A stretch of DNA of 64,000 nt from Kaistia dalseonensis (lineage in GTDB: Bacteria; Pseudomonadota; Alphaproteobacteria; Rhizobiales; Kaistiaceae). The stretch is from the NCBI RefSeq assembly GCF_030814715.1, contig NZ_JAUSVO010000001.1, forward strand, positions 1,271,190-1,335,189. Reading direction: 5' to 3'. Position numbers and translations under genes: made by a program. Below, in pieces: positions 1-8,693 of the stretch. Position 1 is the stretch's first letter. Every line of letters starts with the position of its first letter. The notes under the pieces are model-generated. The model ran no database searches, was not told the DNA's origin, and worked only from the letters and a program-made list of their open reading frames with translations.

Positions 1-264
1 GTGAGCGACCCACGCAGCCTGTTCGATCTCGTGCGGAGCGGTGCCGGACAGGCGGTCATGCCCTGCCTCGCGGGAGATCGCGAGCCGGCGTTCGAGCGGG
101 CCGGACCGCTGATCGGCGAATTGACGGCCGAACAATGGCTGGTCACCCATCACGAGGACCGTCATCATCCCGCCATCCATGCGACGGTGGAGCGCATCGC
201 CCGCCTGATCGGCGCGCATCAGGGCCTCTTCGCGGGTCACGAAACGAAAACGGGCGCCCCATAG
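1..264 (+). CDS. LysR-family transcriptional regulator, C-terminal fragment cut by window edge
   Basis: Only the last 87 residues are present. The reading frame is open to base 1, so the gene begins before the window and the gtg at base 1 need not be a start. The segment GAGQAVMPCLAGDREP followed by LITHH-like LVTHHEDRHHPAIHAT and an amphipathic helix is the usual end of the LysR substrate-binding domain, where the effector-binding fold finishes. The N-terminal helix-turn-helix lies outside the window. The next gene is convergent, so its target cannot be read from here. The last codons overlap a hairpin that serves as terminator for the opposite-strand gene. Confidence 0.8.
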   Translation: MSDPRSLFDLVRSGAGQAVMPCLAGDREPAFERAGPLIGELTAEQWLVTHHEDRHHPAIHATVERIARLIGAHQGLFAGHETKTGAP

Positions 265-273
265 GGACGCCCG
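241..273 (-). terminator. Rho-independent terminator of the aldehyde dehydrogenase gene
   Basis: On the minus strand a 10-bp stem (251-260 with 264-273, one G-U wobble, 3-nt loop) is followed by a T-rich tract (ttttcgtttc, 250 down to 241). It begins 31 nt after the dehydrogenase stop codon. It lies inside the 3' end of the convergent LysR gene. Confidence 0.8.
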
Positions 274-303
274 TCCTGATTGCCTGCTCCCTTTCGGGAA
301 AGA

Positions 304-1740
304 CTACGGCAGCGTGTAGGCCGTCTTCACGGTCGTGAAGAACTCGACCGCATACTTGCCCTGCTCGCGCGGGCCGTAGCTCGAACCCTTCCGCCCGCCA
401 AACGGCACATGATAGTCGACGCCTGCCGTCGGCAAGTTGACCATGACCATGCCAGCTTCCGCATTGCGCTTGAAATGGGTCGCATATTTCAGGCTGGTCG
501 TGACGATGCCGGCCGACAGGCCGAACGGCGTGTCATTGGCAACCGCGAGCGCCTCTTCATAGTCCTTGACCTTGATCACGCTCGCGACCGGGCCGAACAC
601 TTCTTCCTTGTTGATGCGCATGTCCGGCGTCGTCTCGGTGAAGAGCGCCGGCTGCAGGAAGAAGCCCGGATTTTCGCGGGTAACGCGATCGCCGCCGGCG
701 ACGAGCTTGCCGCCCTCGTCCTTGGCGATCTGGATGTAGCGCTCATCCTGGTCGAGCTGGCTCTGGTCGACGACCGGGCCGATATGCGTGCCCTGCTTGA
801 CGGCATCATCGACCACGAGGTCCTTGATGCGGTTGGTCAGCGCCTCGACATACTGGTCGTGAATCTTCTCGGTCACGATCAGGCGCGACGATGCCGTGCA
901 GCGCTGGCCGGTGGCGAAGAAGGCGCTGTTCGCCGTGCTTTCCACGGCCGTCTTGAGGTCGGCGTCATCGAGCACGATGGTCGGGTTCTTGCCGCCCATT
1001 TCGAGCTGGAACTTGCGCATGACCTGGATCGAGGCTTCGGCGACCTTCTTGCCGGTGCCGACCGAGCCGGTGAAGCTGACGGCGTTCACCTTCGGCGATT
1101 CCAGGATCGCCTGGCCGACGACCGAGCCACGGCCCATGACCAGATTGACCACGCCCTTGGGCAGGCCGTTGCGGACGAGGATGTCGACGATCGTCCAGGC
1201 GCAGGCGGGAACCAGATCGGCGGGCTTGAGCACGACGGTGTTGCCGTAAGCGATCGCGGGCGCGAGCTTCCAGGCCGGAATGGCGATCGGGAAGTTCCAC
1301 GGCGTGATCAGGCCGACGACGCCCACCGGCTCGCGGGTGATCGTGACATCGATGCCGGGGCGCACGCTCGGCAGGATCTCGCCTGCAAGGCGCAACGTTT
1401 CGCCGGCAAAGAAGTGGAAGATCTGCGCGGCGCGGATCGTCTCGCCAATGCCCTCGGGAAGGGTCTTGCCCTCCTCGCGCGAGAGCAGGCGGCCGATCTC
1501 GTCCTTGCGCGCCAGGATCTCGTCGCCGGTCGCCTTGAGGATGTCGTGGCGCTGCTGGATGCCGGAATGCGACCACGTCTTGAAGGCATCGGCCGCAGCG
1601 TCGATCGCTGCCTTGGCGTCCGCAGCGGTGCCCTGCGCGAACTCGCCGATCACTTCATTGGTGTTGGACGGGTTGATGTTCGGCCGTGCGTCGCCGCCGA
1701 CCCATTCACCGCCGATATAGTTCTTGTGAAGCGCGCTCAT
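304..1740 (-). CDS. NAD(P)-dependent aldehyde dehydrogenase, probably alpha-ketoglutarate semialdehyde dehydrogenase
   Basis: This is a complete 478-residue aldehyde dehydrogenase. Visible active-site features are PWNFP (Asn149), the general base in QLEMGGK (Glu247), the nucleophile in GQRCTASSR (Cys281) and the EVFGPV segment. The frame is open 49 codons further upstream, but ATG at 1740 follows an AAGGA ribosome site and gives the normal family N-terminus. The gene lies downstream of an AraD1/GguC-type enzyme and a GntR regulator on the same strand, 162 bp apart. In the non-phosphorylative pentonate route the dehydratase product 2-oxoglutarate semialdehyde is oxidised to 2-oxoglutarate, so that role is inferred. 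Other succinate-semialdehyde-like substrates are possible. Confidence 0.87.
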   Translation of the reverse strand: MSALHKNYIGGEWVGGDARPNINPSNTNEVIGEFAQGTAADAKAAIDAAADAFKTWSHSGIQQRHDILKATGDEILARKDEIGRLLSREEGKTLPEGIGETIRAAQIFHFFAGETLRLAGEILPSVRPGIDVTITREPVGVVGLITPWNFPIAIPAWKLAPAIAYGNTVVLKPADLVPACAWTIVDILVRNGLPKGVVNLVMGRGSVVGQAILESPKVNAVSFTGSVGTGKKVAEASIQVMRKFQLEMGGKNPTIVLDDADLKTAVESTANSAFFATGQRCTASSRLIVTEKIHDQYVEALTNRIKDLVVDDAVKQGTHIGPVVDQSQLDQDERYIQIAKDEGGKLVAGGDRVTRENPGFFLQPALFTETTPDMRINKEEVFGPVASVIKVKDYEEALAVANDTPFGLSAGIVTTSLKYATHFKRNAEAGMVMVNLPTAGVDYHVPFGGRKGSSYGPREQGKYAVEFFTTVKTAYTLP

Positions 1741-1902
1741 CACGAAATCCTTGCAAACCGTTGAAATGGATGCATCGCCCCAAGTGATCGGGGCAACGTC
1801 GAGGCTGGGAGGAATTGGATTGGAACCGGGCCATCCTTCTATCCCTCCCCGCCCGCAAGGCCAACCCGCAAAGCGGTCAGCCTTCAAGAATGAGGGAAAC
1901 CC

Positions 1903-2898
1903 TCAGAGCTGAATGACTTTAACGTCCTCGGCTGGCGCGAAGGCCAGCGCATTGCGCAGCGGCAGGCCGAAGGCCTCGGCCTCGATCTCGAACACGTCGC
2001 CCGGCTCCGTCTTGATGCCGGCCGCAACGCTCAGCGTCGCGGTGCCGTAGGTATGGACATGCACCTGGCCGGGGCGGCGGAAGAAATCATACTTGAAGTG
2101 GTGGTGCTCGAGATTGGCGAGCGTGTGGGACATGTTCGCCTCGCCCGAGAGGAAAGGCTCGTCGAAAATCGCCTTGCCGTCACGGATGACCTTGGAGCGG
2201 CCGCGCACGTCGTCGGGCAACGCACCGATCAGCAGCTCCGGTCCGACGGAACAGGGCCGCAGCTTGGAATGGGCGAGATAGAGATAGTTCACCCGCTCCA
2301 TGATGTGGTCGGAGAACTCGTTGGCGAGCGAAAAGCCGATCCGATAGGGCTGGCCGTCATCGCCGACAATGTAGATGCCGGCGATCTCGGGCTCTTCGCC
2401 GCCATCCTGGGCAAAGGACGGCGCGGTCAGCGGCTTCTCAGGTCCGACGAGCAGCGCGCCGTCGCCCTTGTAGAACCACTCCGGCTGCACGCCCGTCTGG
2501 CCGGCGGCCGGCTTGCCGCCCTCGAGGCCCATGCGGAACATCTTCATCGAATCCGTCAGCGTCTCTTCGGCCGCCGCGACGGTCTTGTGCATCGCGTCGC
2601 GGGCCGAGGCGGAACCGAGATGCGTCAGGCCCGTGCCGGTGATCAGCAGATGGGCAGGATCGGGATGATCGATCGGCGCCAGCACGCGGCCCGAGGCCAG
2701 CAGCGCCGCACGATCGACGGTCTCGCTCACGCCCGAAATCGACGAATTCACCAGTGCCTCGATGCCGGTCTTTGCGGCGATCGCCGCCTTGGCGATCTCA
2801 TAGACCGTGTCGTAGCCCGGCACGATCACGGAACGCTCGCCCACGGTAGCCACGACCGCGCGCTTGCCGGCTTCGGTCTCGATCTGCATCAGTCGCAT
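1903..2898 (-). CDS. araD1: AraD1/GguC-family protein of the fumarylacetoacetate hydrolase superfamily
   Basis: The 331-residue protein matches the GguC/AraD1 group: the signature TGTGLTHLGSASARDAMHK near residues 87-105 and an FAH-like C-terminal fold with ANEFSDH and EIEAEAFG. Members of this group are found next to pentose/hexose uptake genes in rhizobia and are thought to act on 2-keto-3-deoxy sugar acids such as 2-keto-3-deoxy-L-arabonate. A perfect AGGAGG ribosome site precedes ATG at 2898. It lies 77 nt after the GntR gene and before the aldehyde dehydrogenase on the same strand, consistent with one sugar-acid operon. The exact substrate is inference. No transporter or sugar dehydrogenase is present in this window. 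Confidence 0.82.
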   Translation of the reverse strand: MRLMQIETEAGKRAVVATVGERSVIVPGYDTVYEIAKAAIAAKTGIEALVNSSISGVSETVDRAALLASGRVLAPIDHPDPAHLLITGTGLTHLGSASARDAMHKTVAAAEETLTDSMKMFRMGLEGGKPAAGQTGVQPEWFYKGDGALLVGPEKPLTAPSFAQDGGEEPEIAGIYIVGDDGQPYRIGFSLANEFSDHIMERVNYLYLAHSKLRPCSVGPELLIGALPDDVRGRSKVIRDGKAIFDEPFLSGEANMSHTLANLEHHHFKYDFFRRPGQVHVHTYGTATLSVAAGIKTEPGDVFEIEAEAFGLPLRNALAFAPAEDVKVIQL

Positions 2899-2975
2899 CG
2901 ATAGTCCTCCTGTCAGCCTTTGGCGGGGCCTTCGCCCTCCGCCATTATGAGAATGAGCCGCTTCCCACGGAGCGC

Positions 2976-3755
2976 TCAGCGGATTTCGTTGCCGTCCCCG
3001 GCCTCGACGCTGCGCCCGATCCAGATCGAATCGAACACATTGCCCTTGGCGTTGCGAAGCAGGCGACGCATGGCGAGATAGGCTTCGTCGGGATTGTGAT
3101 CGCGGATCGCCTCATAGACGTCGCGGTGCTGAAACACGGCGTCGTCACCCATCACGGTGCGCCAGCCGAGCGAGAACGAGATGACGAGGCCTGATTCGAT
3201 CAGCCCGCCGACCGAACGGATCATCGGATTGTGCGAGGCTTCGAGCACCGTCATGTGAAAGGCGAGATCGGCCTTGATCTGGTCGGCGCTGCCGCGGTCG
3301 CGGTTCTGGATGCCGTCGAGCGCAAGGCGCAGTGCCTCGATCTCGGCCGGAGTCGCCCGCTCAGCCGCGCGCGCCGCTGCGGCCGGCTCGATAATCTCGC
3401 GCATCTCGAACAGAGAATGGATGAACTCGTCGCTCGGGCGCTGGTCGATCTGCCATTTGAGCACGTCGGGATCGAGCATGTTCCAGTCGGTGCGCGGACG
3501 CACCTTGGTGCCGATCTTCGGCCGGGACACCGTCAGGCCCTTGGCCGACAGTAGCCGCACGGCCTCGCGCACCGCCGTGCGCGATACGCCAAACTCTTCC
3601 TGAACCTTGGGTTCGGTCGGCAAGGTCTCGCCGGGCTGATAATGACCCGATACGATCCGGCGCCCGATCTCGCTCGCCACCCTGTCCGACAGGCTGCCCG
3701 AGCGGTCCCGCCCCGGCGCCGTCCCTGGTCGCGTGGTATCGCCGCCGCCGCGCAT
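2976..3755 (-). CDS. FadR/GntR-family transcriptional regulator
   Basis: An N-terminal winged helix-turn-helix (SLSDRVASEIGRRIVSGHYQPGETLPTE, then FGVSRTAVREAVRLL) is followed by an all-helical FCD ligand domain (FEMREIIEPAAAARAAERAT, then histidines in FHMTVLEASHNP and FQHRDVYEAI that could bind metal). This is the FadR-type GntR architecture, which often senses sugar acids or organic acids. ATG at 3755 is preferred over a TTG at 3785, though neither has a strong ribosome site. It heads the cluster with AraD1 and the aldehyde dehydrogenase and is probably their repressor. The ligand is unknown. Confidence 0.87.
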   Translation of the reverse strand: MRGGGDTTRPGTAPGRDRSGSLSDRVASEIGRRIVSGHYQPGETLPTEPKVQEEFGVSRTAVREAVRLLSAKGLTVSRPKIGTKVRPRTDWNMLDPDVLKWQIDQRPSDEFIHSLFEMREIIEPAAAARAAERATPAEIEALRLALDGIQNRDRGSADQIKADLAFHMTVLEASHNPMIRSVGGLIESGLVISFSLGWRTVMGDDAVFQHRDVYEAIRDHNPDEAYLAMRRLLRNAKGNVFDSIWIGRSVEAGDGNEIR

Positions 3756-3814
3756 CGTCAGTTCGTTTCCCCATCCTCGCGCCAAAACGCGGAGCGGCTC
3801 ATCACGGCCACGCT

Positions 3815-3831
3815 ATCATAGTATGTTTGAT
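3815..3831. promoter_or_regulatory. Candidate GntR operator upstream of the regulator
   Basis: An AT-rich imperfect inverted repeat (ATCA at one end, TGAT at the other, 17 bp) lies about 60 bp upstream of the GntR start in an otherwise GC-rich gap. Its position fits autoregulation of the sugar-acid operon. There is no second copy nearby, so this is a suggestion only. Confidence 0.25.
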
Positions 3832-3990
3832 GGAGAATAGATTCAACCGGCCTGAGACACGCCCGCAGGAGCTACGCACAGCGCTCTCCAATCGGGCGGG
3901 TATCGCCGAAGCCGACGGAAGCGGCGAGACGAAATGGGAGTGTCCCCTGCGCCGCACATTCGTCGTATGTTTCTCAGCCGGACAGCAAGA

Positions 3991-4018
3991 CAGCCTCGCA
4001 GGGGAACCCGCGAGGCTG
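3991..4018 (-). terminator. Hairpin downstream of the GST gene
   Basis: A perfect 9-bp stem (cagcctcgc at 3991-3999 with gcgaggctg at 4010-4018) with a 10-nt loop starts 22 nt after the GST stop codon. The following minus-strand tract is only mildly T-rich, so termination may be partial. Confidence 0.6.
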
Positions 4019-4039
4019 CCTGGATGATTGAAGATCAGG

Positions 4040-4747
4040 TCAGCGGGCGCGCTGATTGAACAGGATCTTCTGCGCTTCCTTGTCATCGGCGAGGCTCAAG
4101 GGAGCGACCGGTGCCTTGACCGCCATGCCGCGCTGGACGCCGGGGCGCGCATTCATCGCGTCGATCCAGCGCTTCACATGCGGGAATTCCGACGTGTCGA
4201 ACTGCTGGGTCTCCCAGCCAGCGGCCCAGCCGAAGATCGCCATATCGGCGATCGAATAGGCGCCGGCGACGAATTCATGGTTGGCGAGGCGGCGGTCGAG
4301 CACGCCATAGAGGCGGTGCGTCTCGTCCTGGTAGCGCTTGGTGGCGTAGGGAATGCGCTCGGGTGCATAGACCGAGAAATGGTTGCGCTGGCCGAGCATC
4401 GGGCCGAAGCCGGCCATCTGCCACATCAGCCATTCTTCGACGGCTACGCGCTCACGCTCGGCCGTCGGATAGAACTGGCCGAACTTGCGGCCAATATAGA
4501 GCAGGATCGCGCCGGATTCGAATACCGAGATCGGAGCGCCATCCGGACCTTCCGGATCGACGATCGCCGGCATCTTGTTGTTCGGCGAAATCTCGAGGAA
4601 TTCCGGCTTGAACTGGTCTCCCTTGCCGATGTTGATGAACTTCAGCTCATAGGGAAGACCGAGTTCCTCGAACAGGATCGTGATCTTCTTGCCGTTCGGC
4701 GTCGGCCAGAAATAGAGATCGATCGGCTTGGTCTGCGTAACCGTCAT
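4040..4747 (-). CDS. Nu-class glutathione S-transferase (YfcG/YghU-like disulfide-bond oxidoreductase)
   Basis: This 235-residue protein has a thioredoxin-fold N-terminal domain with the Nu-class signature FWPTPNGKKITI (Thr16, Asn18), the cis-proline segment NNKMPAI (56-62) and FESGAIL, then a helical C-terminal domain. Nu-class enzymes such as E. coli YfcG bind two glutathiones and show disulfide reductase rather than classical transferase activity. ATG at 4747 follows an AAAGGTG site. It stands 49 nt downstream of gatB on the same strand and may share its transcript. It is probably cytosolic and involved in thiol redox balance. Confidence 0.88.
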   Translation of the reverse strand: MTVTQTKPIDLYFWPTPNGKKITILFEELGLPYELKFINIGKGDQFKPEFLEISPNNKMPAIVDPEGPDGAPISVFESGAILLYIGRKFGQFYPTAERERVAVEEWLMWQMAGFGPMLGQRNHFSVYAPERIPYATKRYQDETHRLYGVLDRRLANHEFVAGAYSIADMAIFGWAAGWETQQFDTSEFPHVKRWIDAMNARPGVQRGMAVKAPVAPLSLADDKEAQKILFNQRAR

Positions 4748-4796
4748 GAGGCACCTTTGACTGAGGGAGACGAGTGAGAATTGGGCGATCGCGCGC

Positions 4797-6278
4797 TTAT
4801 TCCAGGCCGAGCTTCTTCTTGAGGATGTCGTTGACGGCCTGCGGATTGGCCTTGCCGCCCGAGGCCTTCATGATCTGGCCGACAAACCAGCCGGCAAGCG
4901 TCGGCTTGAGCTTCACCTGCTCGACCTTGTCTGGATTGGCGGCGATGATGTCGTCGACGACCTTCTCGATCGCGCCGGTATCGGTCACCTGCTTCAGCCC
5001 GCGCGCCTCGACGATGACCTTGGGGTCGCCGCCTTCGGTCCAGACGATCTCGAACAGGTCCTTGGCGATCTTGCCCGAGATAGTGCCATCGCTGATCAGG
5101 TCGACGATGCCGCCCAACTGATCGGCCGAGACCGGGCTCTCGCTGATGTCCTTGCCGTCCTTGTTGAGGCGTGCAGCGAGCTCCTGCGTCACCCAGTTCG
5201 CGGCAAGCTTGGCATCGCGCCCCTTGGCCACCGCCTCGTAGAAATCGGCCGTGTCCTTCTCCAGCACCAGGACGTGCGCGTCATAGGGCGAAAGACCGAG
5301 ATCGGCGATGAAGCGTGCCTTCTTGGCGTCTGGCAGTTCCGGGAGATGGGCCGCGAGGTCGTCGACCCAGGCCTGGTCGAGCACCAGCGGCAGCAGGTCG
5401 GGATCGGGGAAGTAGCGGTAGTCATGCGCCTCTTCCTTGGAACGCATCGACCGGGTCTCGCCCTTATTGGCATCGAACAGACGCGTTTCCTGCGTGATCA
5501 TGCCGCCATCCTCGATGATGCCGATCTGGCGCCGTGCCTCATAGTCGACCGCCTGGCCGACGAAGCGGATCGAGTTCACGTTCTTGATCTCGCAGCGCGT
5601 GCCGAGCGGGTCACCGGGCTTGCGCACGGAAACGTTGACGTCGGCGCGCATCGAGCCTTCATCCATATTGCCGTCGCAGGTGCCGAGATAGCGCACGATG
5701 GTTCTGAGCTTGGTCAGATAGGCCTTGGCCTCGTCGGCCGAGCGCAGATCCGGCTTCGACACGATCTCCATCAGCGCGACGCCCGAGCGGTTCAGGTCGA
5801 CGAAGCTCATTGTGGGATGCTGGTCGTGCAGCGACTTGCCGGCATCCTGCTCCAGATGCAGGCGCTCGATGCCGACGGTCACGCTCTCGCCGCCGTCGAG
5901 ATCGATCACGATCTCGCCCTCGCCGACGATCGGCTGCTTGAACTGCGAGATCTGGTAGCCCTGCGGCAGATCCGGATAGAAATAGTTCTTCCGGTCGAAG
6001 ACGCTGCGATTGTTGATGACGGCCTTGAGGCCGAGGCCGGTGCGCACAGCCTGGGCGACGCATTCGCGGTTGATCACCGGCAGCATGCCGGGCATGGCCG
6101 CATCGACGAGGCTGACATGCGAATTCGGCGCGCCACCAAACGCCGTCGAAGCGCCCGAGAAGAGCTTGGAATTGGAAAGCACCTGCGCGTGCACTTCCAT
6201 GCCAATCACGACCTCCCAATCCCCGGTTGCGCCCTTGATGAGCTTCTTGGGGTCGGCGGTGCGGACGATGGCGTTCAT
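4797..6278 (-). CDS. gatB: Aspartyl/glutamyl-tRNA(Asn/Gln) amidotransferase subunit B
   Basis: The 493-residue protein has the GatB kinase-like core with GMEVH (26-30), [19 protein letters not shown] (94-112), [18 protein letters not shown] and [11 protein letters not shown], followed by the helical/YqeY C-terminal region that holds the tRNA. GatB phosphorylates Glu-tRNA(Gln) or Asp-tRNA(Asn) and amidates it with ammonia supplied by GatA. GatA and GatC are not in this window. Start ATG at 6278 has a GGAG site. The presence of GatB implies that the glutamyl-tRNA synthetase at 9745-11145 or a second copy elsewhere charges tRNA(Gln) with glutamate. Confidence 0.97.
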   Translation of the reverse strand: MNAIVRTADPKKLIKGATGDWEVVIGMEVHAQVLSNSKLFSGASTAFGGAPNSHVSLVDAAMPGMLPVINRECVAQAVRTGLGLKAVINNRSVFDRKNYFYPDLPQGYQISQFKQPIVGEGEIVIDLDGGESVTVGIERLHLEQDAGKSLHDQHPTMSFVDLNRSGVALMEIVSKPDLRSADEAKAYLTKLRTIVRYLGTCDGNMDEGSMRADVNVSVRKPGDPLGTRCEIKNVNSIRFVGQAVDYEARRQIGIIEDGGMITQETRLFDANKGETRSMRSKEEAHDYRYFPDPDLLPLVLDQAWVDDLAAHLPELPDAKKARFIADLGLSPYDAHVLVLEKDTADFYEAVAKGRDAKLAANWVTQELAARLNKDGKDISESPVSADQLGGIVDLISDGTISGKIAKDLFEIVWTEGGDPKVIVEARGLKQVTDTGAIEKVVDDIIAANPDKVEQVKLKPTLAGWFVGQIMKASGGKANPQAVNDILKKKLGLE

Positions 6279-6316
6279 GGGCAGGCTCCGGATTTCATTC
6301 GTTCAACGGGTTAGTG

Positions 6317-6352
6317 CCTCACGCCCGGCTCTGCAAGATGTCACGCGTGAGG
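6317..6352 (-). terminator. Hairpin between creA and gatB
   Basis: A perfect 8-bp inverted repeat (cctcacgc at 6317-6324, gcgtgagg at 6345-6352) lies 43 nt beyond the creA stop codon and 39 nt before the gatB start. It lacks a T tract. It may be a weak terminator or a 3' end stabiliser. Confidence 0.35.
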
Positions 6353-6394
6353 GCCGGCGCGCTGCCTGTGCCGCGCACCGGCACCTTCGGCGCT

Positions 6395-6904
6395 TCAGTC
6401 GAGATAATCCTTGCACTGCACGGCCGGCTTGTCGCCCCACGGCATGATCGGAACCGTCGAGATCGAGTTCTTCGGGCTGCCGTCGACGAGCTTGTCGGAA
6501 TAGACGAGGTAGACCAGCACATTGCGCTTGGCATCGCAGCCGCGCACGATCTGCATCTTCTTGAACCAGAAGGAACGGCGCTGGCGGAACATCTCGTCGC
6601 CCTGCCCGACCTTGCCCTTGAAGGCGATCGGCCCGACCTGGCGACAGGCGAGCGAGATATCCGAGGTCTCTTCCGCGACGCCGAACATGCCGGAGACGCC
6701 CCCCTTCTCAGGGGCCGCGAAATGGCAGGCGACGCCATCAATGTCGGGATCGTCAATGCCGTAGACAGCGATCTTGTCGTTCGGCGTCACCCATTTGAAC
6801 GTCGTCGATTCCTTGAAGATGAGATCGGGATCTTCGGCGAGTGCGGGTCCACCGAGGACCAGCATGGCGAAGGTGACGACCGAAGCAAGCAGACCAAGGC
6901 GCAT
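6395..6904 (-). CDS. creA: CreA-family secreted protein
   Basis: The 169-residue protein has a signal peptide (hydrophobic residues 3-20, cleavage likely after ALA at 23) and the CreA sequence pattern: FKWVTPNDKIAVYGIDDPDIDGVACHF, DISLACRQVGPI and RQRRSFWFKKMQIVRGCD. Four cysteines remain in the mature part, consistent with periplasmic disulfides. The biochemical role of CreA is not established. The frame continues upstream, but ATG at 6904 follows GGGAGAG and begins the signal peptide. A TATATAG element about 30 bp upstream could be a -10 box. A striking 20-bp palindrome lies upstream. Confidence 0.9.
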   Translation of the reverse strand: MRLGLLASVVTFAMLVLGGPALAEDPDLIFKESTTFKWVTPNDKIAVYGIDDPDIDGVACHFAAPEKGGVSGMFGVAEETSDISLACRQVGPIAFKGKVGQGDEMFRQRRSFWFKKMQIVRGCDAKRNVLVYLVYSDKLVDGSPKNSISTVPIMPWGDKPAVQCKDYLD

Positions 6905-6972
6905 GACGCTCTCCCGCGACCAATGATGGCCGCTATATAGGCGCGCCCGATGACGGCGCGAAGAGCACCGCC

Positions 6973-6992
6973 ATGAATGACCGGTCATTCAT
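6973..6992. promoter_or_regulatory. Perfect 20-bp palindrome, probable TetR-type operator upstream of creA
   Basis: The sequence atgaatgaccggtcattcat is its own reverse complement over all 20 bases. Long perfect palindromes with TGAATGA half-sites around a 4-bp centre are typical of TetR-family operators. It lies 69 bp upstream of the creA start codon and 12 bp past the MATE stop codon. It lies upstream of the putative creA -10/-35 rather than across it. The cognate regulator is not obvious in the window. Confidence 0.6.
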
Positions 6993-7004
6993 TCCAGACC
7001 GCAG

Positions 7005-8429
7005 TCAGGACGCCTCATAGGCGAGCCGCGGCGGCGTCTCGAGCCCGAGGCGCCCGCGCCTCAGCCAGCGGACCAGCATCAGCGTCGAGACGGTCGCGAG
7101 GCCGCTCGCAAGACCGATCCAGATGCCGATGCCGCCGAGCTTGAACCCGAAGCCGAGCAACACGCCGCTGCCGAGACCGACGCCCCAGAAGCCGATCGCC
7201 GCAAAGATCATCGGCACCTTGGTGTCGTGCAATCCCCGCAGCATGCCCGACCCGATCGCCTGCGCGCCGTCGAACACCTGGAACAGCGCTGCAATGCCGA
7301 GGAAGGACACGCCGATGGCGACGACCTCCGCATTGGCCGGATCGAAGCGATCGATGAAGATCCCGATCAACTGCTCCGGAATGAAGAAGATCGTCAGCGC
7401 GGTGCAGCACATGAAGCCGACGCCGAGCACGAACGGTGTCCAGCCGGCCCGGCGGATGCCCTCATGGTCGCGCGCGCCATAGGCAATGCCGACACGGACG
7501 GTCACGGCCTGGGAGAAGCCGAGCGGCACCATGAAGCAGAGCGCCGCGATCTGGATCGCGATCGCATGCGCCGCCACCGAAGCCTCGCTGATCAGACCCA
7601 TCAGGAAGACGGCCGCGTTGAACACGGTCACCTCGAAGCCGACTGCGATGCCGATCGGCAGGCCGAGCTTCCAGAGGCCGACGAAGCGGGCCCAATCCGG
7701 CCGCCAGAAGCGGCCGAACAGATGATAGCGGCGAAAGCGACGATGGCGCATGCAGACGATCGCCATGCCGAGGAACATCACGGTGGAGGAAAGGCTGCTG
7801 CCGATACCGGCGCCGACGATGCCGAGCGCGGGAAAGCCGAACTTTCCGAAGACGAGCACCCAGACCGCCAGCGCGTTGAGCGCAACCCCGATCACGCCGA
7901 CGACGACCGACCAGATCGGCTGCTCCAGCGCGGCCACGAAAGCCCTCAGCACCAGATACCAGAGGAAGGGCAGCATCGCCCATTGCAGGCCACGCATGTA
8001 ATGCGCGGCGATGCTGGCGAGTTCGGGCTCCTGCCCGATGGCGATCAGGATCGGCTCGGTGTTCCAGAGGATGATCCAGAACGGGATCACCAGCGCCACG
8101 GCGGCCCAGAGCCCCTGCCGCACTGTGCGACGGACGTCGCGCACCGAGTGCTTCTTGCGGCCGATCTCCCGCGCGATCATGGGCGAGACGGCCGAGACGA
8201 GACCAATGCCGAAGATCAGCAGTGCGAAATAGAGATTGGTGCCGAGCGCGCCGGCGGCCAGCATGCGTGAGCCGAGCCAGCCGATCATGATGACGTCGGT
8301 GACGTTGATGAGGGTCTGGGCGAGATTGGTCAGGATCAGCGGAAGGGCGAGCGCAATGGTAGCGCGCGCCTCCTCGGCCCAGGGCCTGATCGGCGCATCG
8401 TCATGGGCGGCGATGTCACGTGCGGTCAT
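7005..8429 (-). CDS. MATE-family multidrug efflux transporter
   Basis: This 474-residue integral membrane protein has about 12 hydrophobic segments in two homologous halves, the MATE pattern. NVTDVIMIGWLGSRMLAAGALGTNLYF near the N-terminus is the NorM-type first helix and loop, with the second half repeating it as FEVTVFNAAVFLMGLISEASVAAHAIAIQ. MATE proteins export cationic drugs and metabolites using a Na+ or H+ gradient. ATG at 8429 gives the normal short cytosolic tail and is preferred to the longer upstream frame. It may be cotranscribed toward creA, but the palindrome between them suggests separate control. Confidence 0.92.
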   Translation of the reverse strand: MTARDIAAHDDAPIRPWAEEARATIALALPLILTNLAQTLINVTDVIMIGWLGSRMLAAGALGTNLYFALLIFGIGLVSAVSPMIAREIGRKKHSVRDVRRTVRQGLWAAVALVIPFWIILWNTEPILIAIGQEPELASIAAHYMRGLQWAMLPFLWYLVLRAFVAALEQPIWSVVVGVIGVALNALAVWVLVFGKFGFPALGIVGAGIGSSLSSTVMFLGMAIVCMRHRRFRRYHLFGRFWRPDWARFVGLWKLGLPIGIAVGFEVTVFNAAVFLMGLISEASVAAHAIAIQIAALCFMVPLGFSQAVTVRVGIAYGARDHEGIRRAGWTPFVLGVGFMCCTALTIFFIPEQLIGIFIDRFDPANAEVVAIGVSFLGIAALFQVFDGAQAIGSGMLRGLHDTKVPMIFAAIGFWGVGLGSGVLLGFGFKLGGIGIWIGLASGLATVSTLMLVRWLRRGRLGLETPPRLAYEAS

Positions 8430-8693
8430 GGAAATCGAACTCTCGGACGGGCCGCGGGGACATGCCCGCCGGCCGATTGAGCGCCCAATAGGCATATTGC
8501 CTCTGGAATGGCCACCAAAACATCGTGATGGCTGCGATCAGGCCCGTGAATGAATTCACAAGATCGTCAGTCCTGGGGGAGACTTCCGCCTTTGGGACGC
8601 CCTGCGGATGACCGCCGGGCACAATCATGCTAGGACCAACATGATTAAGGTCGATTTCTCGGTTGCGACCGGGGCCGTGATAGAGACCATAAA

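Noticed and set aside
280..1764. A 494-codon plus-strand frame opposite the aldehyde dehydrogenase gene
   Set aside because: Its product is Arg/Asp/Ala-rich without family resemblance. It is the antisense shadow of a well supported dehydrogenase. Similar long shadows lie opposite gatB, the MATE gene, gltX, DAHP synthase, the RTX gene, gor, rarA, degP, rpoA and secY.
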